Below, in pieces: positions 61,731 to 64,000 of a stretch of 64,000 nucleotides of DNA. The notes under the pieces are model-generated. The model had not been told where the DNA came from. It made no database searches and was given only the letters and a program-made list of their open reading frames with translations. Source of the stretch: CBFHND01 sp965657085. Its GTDB lineage: Bacteria; Pseudomonadota; Alphaproteobacteria; Rhodobacterales; Rhodobacteraceae. Both the position numbers and the translations under genes were made by a program. The stretch spans positions 62,001-126,000 of the forward strand of contig CBFHND010000005.1 of assembly GCA_965657085.1 (NCBI GenBank), read 5' to 3'. The number at the start of each line of letters is the position of its first letter. Positions within the stretch are counted from its first letter, which is position 1.

Positions 61731-61810
61731 TTTCGGCTCACTTTCGCGCCAGATCACTTGAAGCTGTCCGTCGCGGGCACATCTGTCATCCAACAGTGAT
61801 TGAGACGGGA

Positions 61811-63157
61811 ATGAAAATGCACCGATTGCGCGCCTTTGTGGCTTTGATCGTGGCCTGCCTGCCTGTGATGGCTGCGGCGGCCGAAGAGAACGTAACCACC
61901 TTCGAGTTGGACAATGGCATGCAGGTCGTGGTGGTTGAAGACCACCGCGCCCCGGTTGTCACGCATATGGTCTGGTACCGGGCCGGATCGGCGGATGAAC
62001 CCAAGGGATCGTCGGGCGTGGCACATTTCCTTGAACACCTTCTGTTCAAAGCCACGGACACGCTGGAAGCAGGCGAATTGTCGGCCACGGTCGCGGCCAA
62101 CGGCGGGCGCGATAACGCGTTCACCAGCTATGACTACACCGCCTATTTCCAGCGCATCGCCGCAGATCGGCTTGAGTTGATGATGCGCATGGAAAGCGAC
62201 CGGATGCGCAACATCCGCCTGACGCCTGAAAACATCGAAACCGAACGCGATGTAATCATCGAAGAGCGCAATCAGCGCACAGAGAACAACCCGCGCGCGC
62301 TGTTTTCCGAACAGATGAACGCGGTGCAGTATCACAACCATCGTTACGGCGTGCCCATTATCGGCTGGATGCACGAGATGGAAACGCTGGATATGGAAGA
62401 CGCGCTGGGCTTTTACGACATCTACTATTCGCCCAACAACGCGATCCTCGTTGTGGCAGGCGATGTCTATCCCGATGACGTGCGCGCGCTGGCCGAGAAA
62501 TACTATGGCGTGATCCCGGCAAACCCCGATTTGCCCGAACGTATCCGTACTCAGGAACCGCTCCAAACCGCCGAACGCCGTTTGGTGTTCCGCGATGCGC
62601 GTGTCGCACAGCCTTATGTCAGCCGATCCTACCTCGCCCCGGAGCGTGACTCGGGTGCGCAGGAAAAGGCGGCGGCCCTGACATTCCTCGCTGAAATCCT
62701 TGGGGGCGGCACCACGTCCTACCTTGCGGAAAAGCTGCAATTCGATACGCAGACGGCCGTTTTCACCGGCGCGTTCTACCGTGGGGTATCGTTGGACGAC
62801 ACCACGTTTGACGTGGTGGTGGTGCCTGGCCCCGGTGTTGATCTGACTGCGGCAGAGGCTGCGATGGATGACGCATTGGCGCAGTTCCTGATCGACGGCG
62901 TTGACCCCGAACAGCTTGAGCGGATCAAGATGCAGTTGCGCGCGCAACTGATCTATGCCCGCGATGATGCTGACGGCGTGGCCAACCGCTATGGTCGGGC
63001 GCTGGCCTCTGGCCTGACGGTCGAGGATGTGCAGGCGTGGCCTGACCTGCTGCAAGCTGTCACGGCAGACGACATTATGGCCGTGGCCCGCGAGGTGTTT
63101 CGCCCGGCCAGTTCCGTGACCGGTTGGCTGACCAAGGCCGAGGAGGCGACACAATGA
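61811..63157 (+). CDS. M16-family zinc metallopeptidase (active-type subunit)
   Basis: A 448-residue exported peptidase: signal (about 1-23), then the inverted zinc motif HFLEH (H72, E75, H76 in GVAHFLEHLLFK) with the downstream glutamate in ETERDVIIEERNQR. Then follow the two M16 half-domains. It is coupled by a 4-base overlap to a second M16 gene that lacks the motif, the usual active/inactive pair that forms a periplasmic heterodimer. GACGGGA precedes the ATG at 61811; an in-frame GTG at 61796 is less likely. Confidence 0.93.
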   Translation: MKMHRLRAFVALIVACLPVMAAAAEENVTTFELDNGMQVVVVEDHRAPVVTHMVWYRAGSADEPKGSSGVAHFLEHLLFKATDTLEAGELSATVAANGGRDNAFTSYDYTAYFQRIAADRLELMMRMESDRMRNIRLTPENIETERDVIIEERNQRTENNPRALFSEQMNAVQYHNHRYGVPIIGWMHEMETLDMEDALGFYDIYYSPNNAILVVAGDVYPDDVRALAEKYYGVIPANPDLPERIRTQEPLQTAERRLVFRDARVAQPYVSRSYLAPERDSGAQEKAAALTFLAEILGGGTTSYLAEKLQFDTQTAVFTGAFYRGVSLDDTTFDVVVVPGPGVDLTAAEAAMDDALAQFLIDGVDPEQLERIKMQLRAQLIYARDDADGVANRYGRALASGLTVEDVQAWPDLLQAVTADDIMAVAREVFRPASSVTGWLTKAEEATQ

Positions 63158-64000
63158 GAATTCTCGCAGCAGTCTTCATCGCCCTGATCGCCGCTTTGCC
63201 CGCACGGGCCGAGGTCAAGATACAGGAAGTCGTCAGCCCCGGCGGCATCACCGCTTGGCTGGTCGAAGACCCCTCGATCCCGTTCATGGCGCTTGAGATG
63301 CGCTTTCGGGGTGGCGCATCGCTGGATGCGCCCGGCAAACGCGGCGCGATCAATCTGATGACCGGCCTTCTCGAAGAAGGGGCAGGTGATCTGGATTCGC
63401 GTGCCTTTGCGCGGTCGCTTGAAGCGCTTGCTGCGTCTTTCAGCTATGATGTTGGCGACGATGACCTCCGCATTTCGGCCCGGTTCCTGACGGAAAACCG
63501 TGATGAGGCGGTTGCTCTCCTGCGGGCATCCCTGCTCGAACCCAGCTTTGAACAGGTTGCGCTGGACCGCGTGCGGGAACAGGTTTTTGCGGGCATCCGG
63601 TCGGATGCCAAGGATCCCGACGAGATTGCCAGCCGTACCTTTGACCAGATCGCCTATGGGGATCATCCTTATGCGACATCGCTCAATGGTACATTGGAAA
63701 GCGTCGCGGCCTTGACCCGAGATGACATTGTCAACGCACATGCTGCCGTTATGGCCAAGGATCGCCTGTACGTGGGTGCGGTCGGTGACATCACACCACA
63801 AGAGCTTGGCCCCCTGCTGGATCAGTTGTTGGGCGACTTGCCGGACACCGGCGCGCCGATGCCGAAACGTGCCGAGTTGAACATCCCTGCAGGTGTGACG
63901 GTGGTTGATTTCGAGACGCCGCAATCCGTTGCCCTGTTCGGCCATGCCGGGATCGCACAGGAAGACGAGGATTTCTTTGCCGCCAACGTACTGAACCAGG
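63154..64000 (+). CDS. M16-family peptidase-like protein, non-catalytic type (3' end outside window)
   Basis: The frame is open from the ATG at 63154 to the window end (282 codons). It begins with a signal (MRILAAVFIALIAALPARA) and continues as an M16 domain: ITAWLVEDPSIPFMALEMRF, then GKRGAINLMTGLLEEGAG where active M16 proteins have HxxEH, so the zinc ligands are absent. Later segments, DQIAYGDHPYATSLNGT and GDITPQELGPLLD, are typical. It should partner the preceding peptidase. The stop is beyond the window. Confidence 0.92.
   Translation, partial: MRILAAVFIALIAALPARAEVKIQEVVSPGGITAWLVEDPSIPFMALEMRFRGGASLDAPGKRGAINLMTGLLEEGAGDLDSRAFARSLEALAASFSYDVGDDDLRISARFLTENRDEAVALLRASLLEPSFEQVALDRVREQVFAGIRSDAKDPDEIASRTFDQIAYGDHPYATSLNGTLESVAALTRDDIVNAHAAVMAKDRLYVGAVGDITPQELGPLLDQLLGDLPDTGAPMPKRAELNIPAGVTVVDFETPQSVALFGHAGIAQEDEDFFAANVLNQ

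Noticed and set aside
1..64000. tRNA, rRNA and common riboswitches (cobalamin before cobO, TPP, SAM).
   Set aside because: No cloverleaf or riboswitch-like conserved core was found by reading the intergenic regions; the gaps before cobO and dxs are too short to hold one.

Overview
The window is a piece of an alphaproteobacterial chromosome, most likely from the Roseobacter group of the Rhodobacterales. This rests on high GC coding sequence, a petP-petR pair as in Rhodobacter, and the neighbourhoods rbfA/dapB, RsmB-type methyltransferase-heparinase-purH-lspA-DUF3035-M16-M16 and rpsO/pnp. No rRNA, tRNA, CRISPR array or recognisable insertion sequence was seen. All assignments come from reading sequence and recalled family motifs; no database search was possible.

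The layout has three blocks. Positions 1-12000 are housekeeping: end of aroC, a DM13 protein, a DMT transporter, cobO, a secreted cyclase, a minus-strand ilvE-NTF2-citF unit, petP-petR, a histone-deacetylase-like hydrolase, and xseB-ispA-dxs for isoprenoid synthesis. Positions 12000-44420 are an accessory region between dxs and pnp. Positions 44550-64000 return to housekeeping: pnp, AgcS and a stress protein, rpsO, an RTX protein, truB, rbfA, dapB, an rRNA methyltransferase, heparinase, purH, lspA and two M16 peptidases.

The accessory block has several modules. (a) At 12650-19500 are a small secreted Cys/His protein, an RND adaptor with a His-rich tandem repeat, an RND pump with mixed CzcA/CusA features, and a divergent MerR regulator/CDF exporter pair with a readable MerR-type promoter. 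(b) At 20376-26818 are a second small secreted Cys/His protein, two outer-membrane lipoproteins (one TolC-like), a multicopper oxidase, a cupredoxin-CusF fusion, a second cupredoxin, an ABC membrane domain without ATPase and a 21-residue membrane peptide. (c) At 27612-35545 are a 54-residue CC/CCC peptide, DUF5676, a beta-CASP hydrolase, an AMP-phosphorylase-like enzyme, a PRPP-synthetase-like enzyme, a divergent phosphoketolase-family enzyme, DUF2933 and an ICMT-like membrane methyltransferase. (d) At 37869-44377 are an ScsB-type DsbD, a rhodanese, CusF, a third small secreted Cys/His protein, CopA with eight Met/His repeats, and CopB. Together they describe periplasmic copper oxidation, chelation and export plus export of other metals. 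Module (c) adds a nucleotide/pentose-phosphate cluster whose link to metals is unexplained.

The block also carries scars of past transfer: a possible relaxase remnant beside dxs, fragments of a DMT and an APC permease, a zinc-ribbon frame broken by one stop, and gene-free stretches. The least explained items are the family of three small secreted proteins ending in a Pro-Pro-Arg motif, a shared upstream element at two of them, and the nucleotide/pentose-phosphate cluster.
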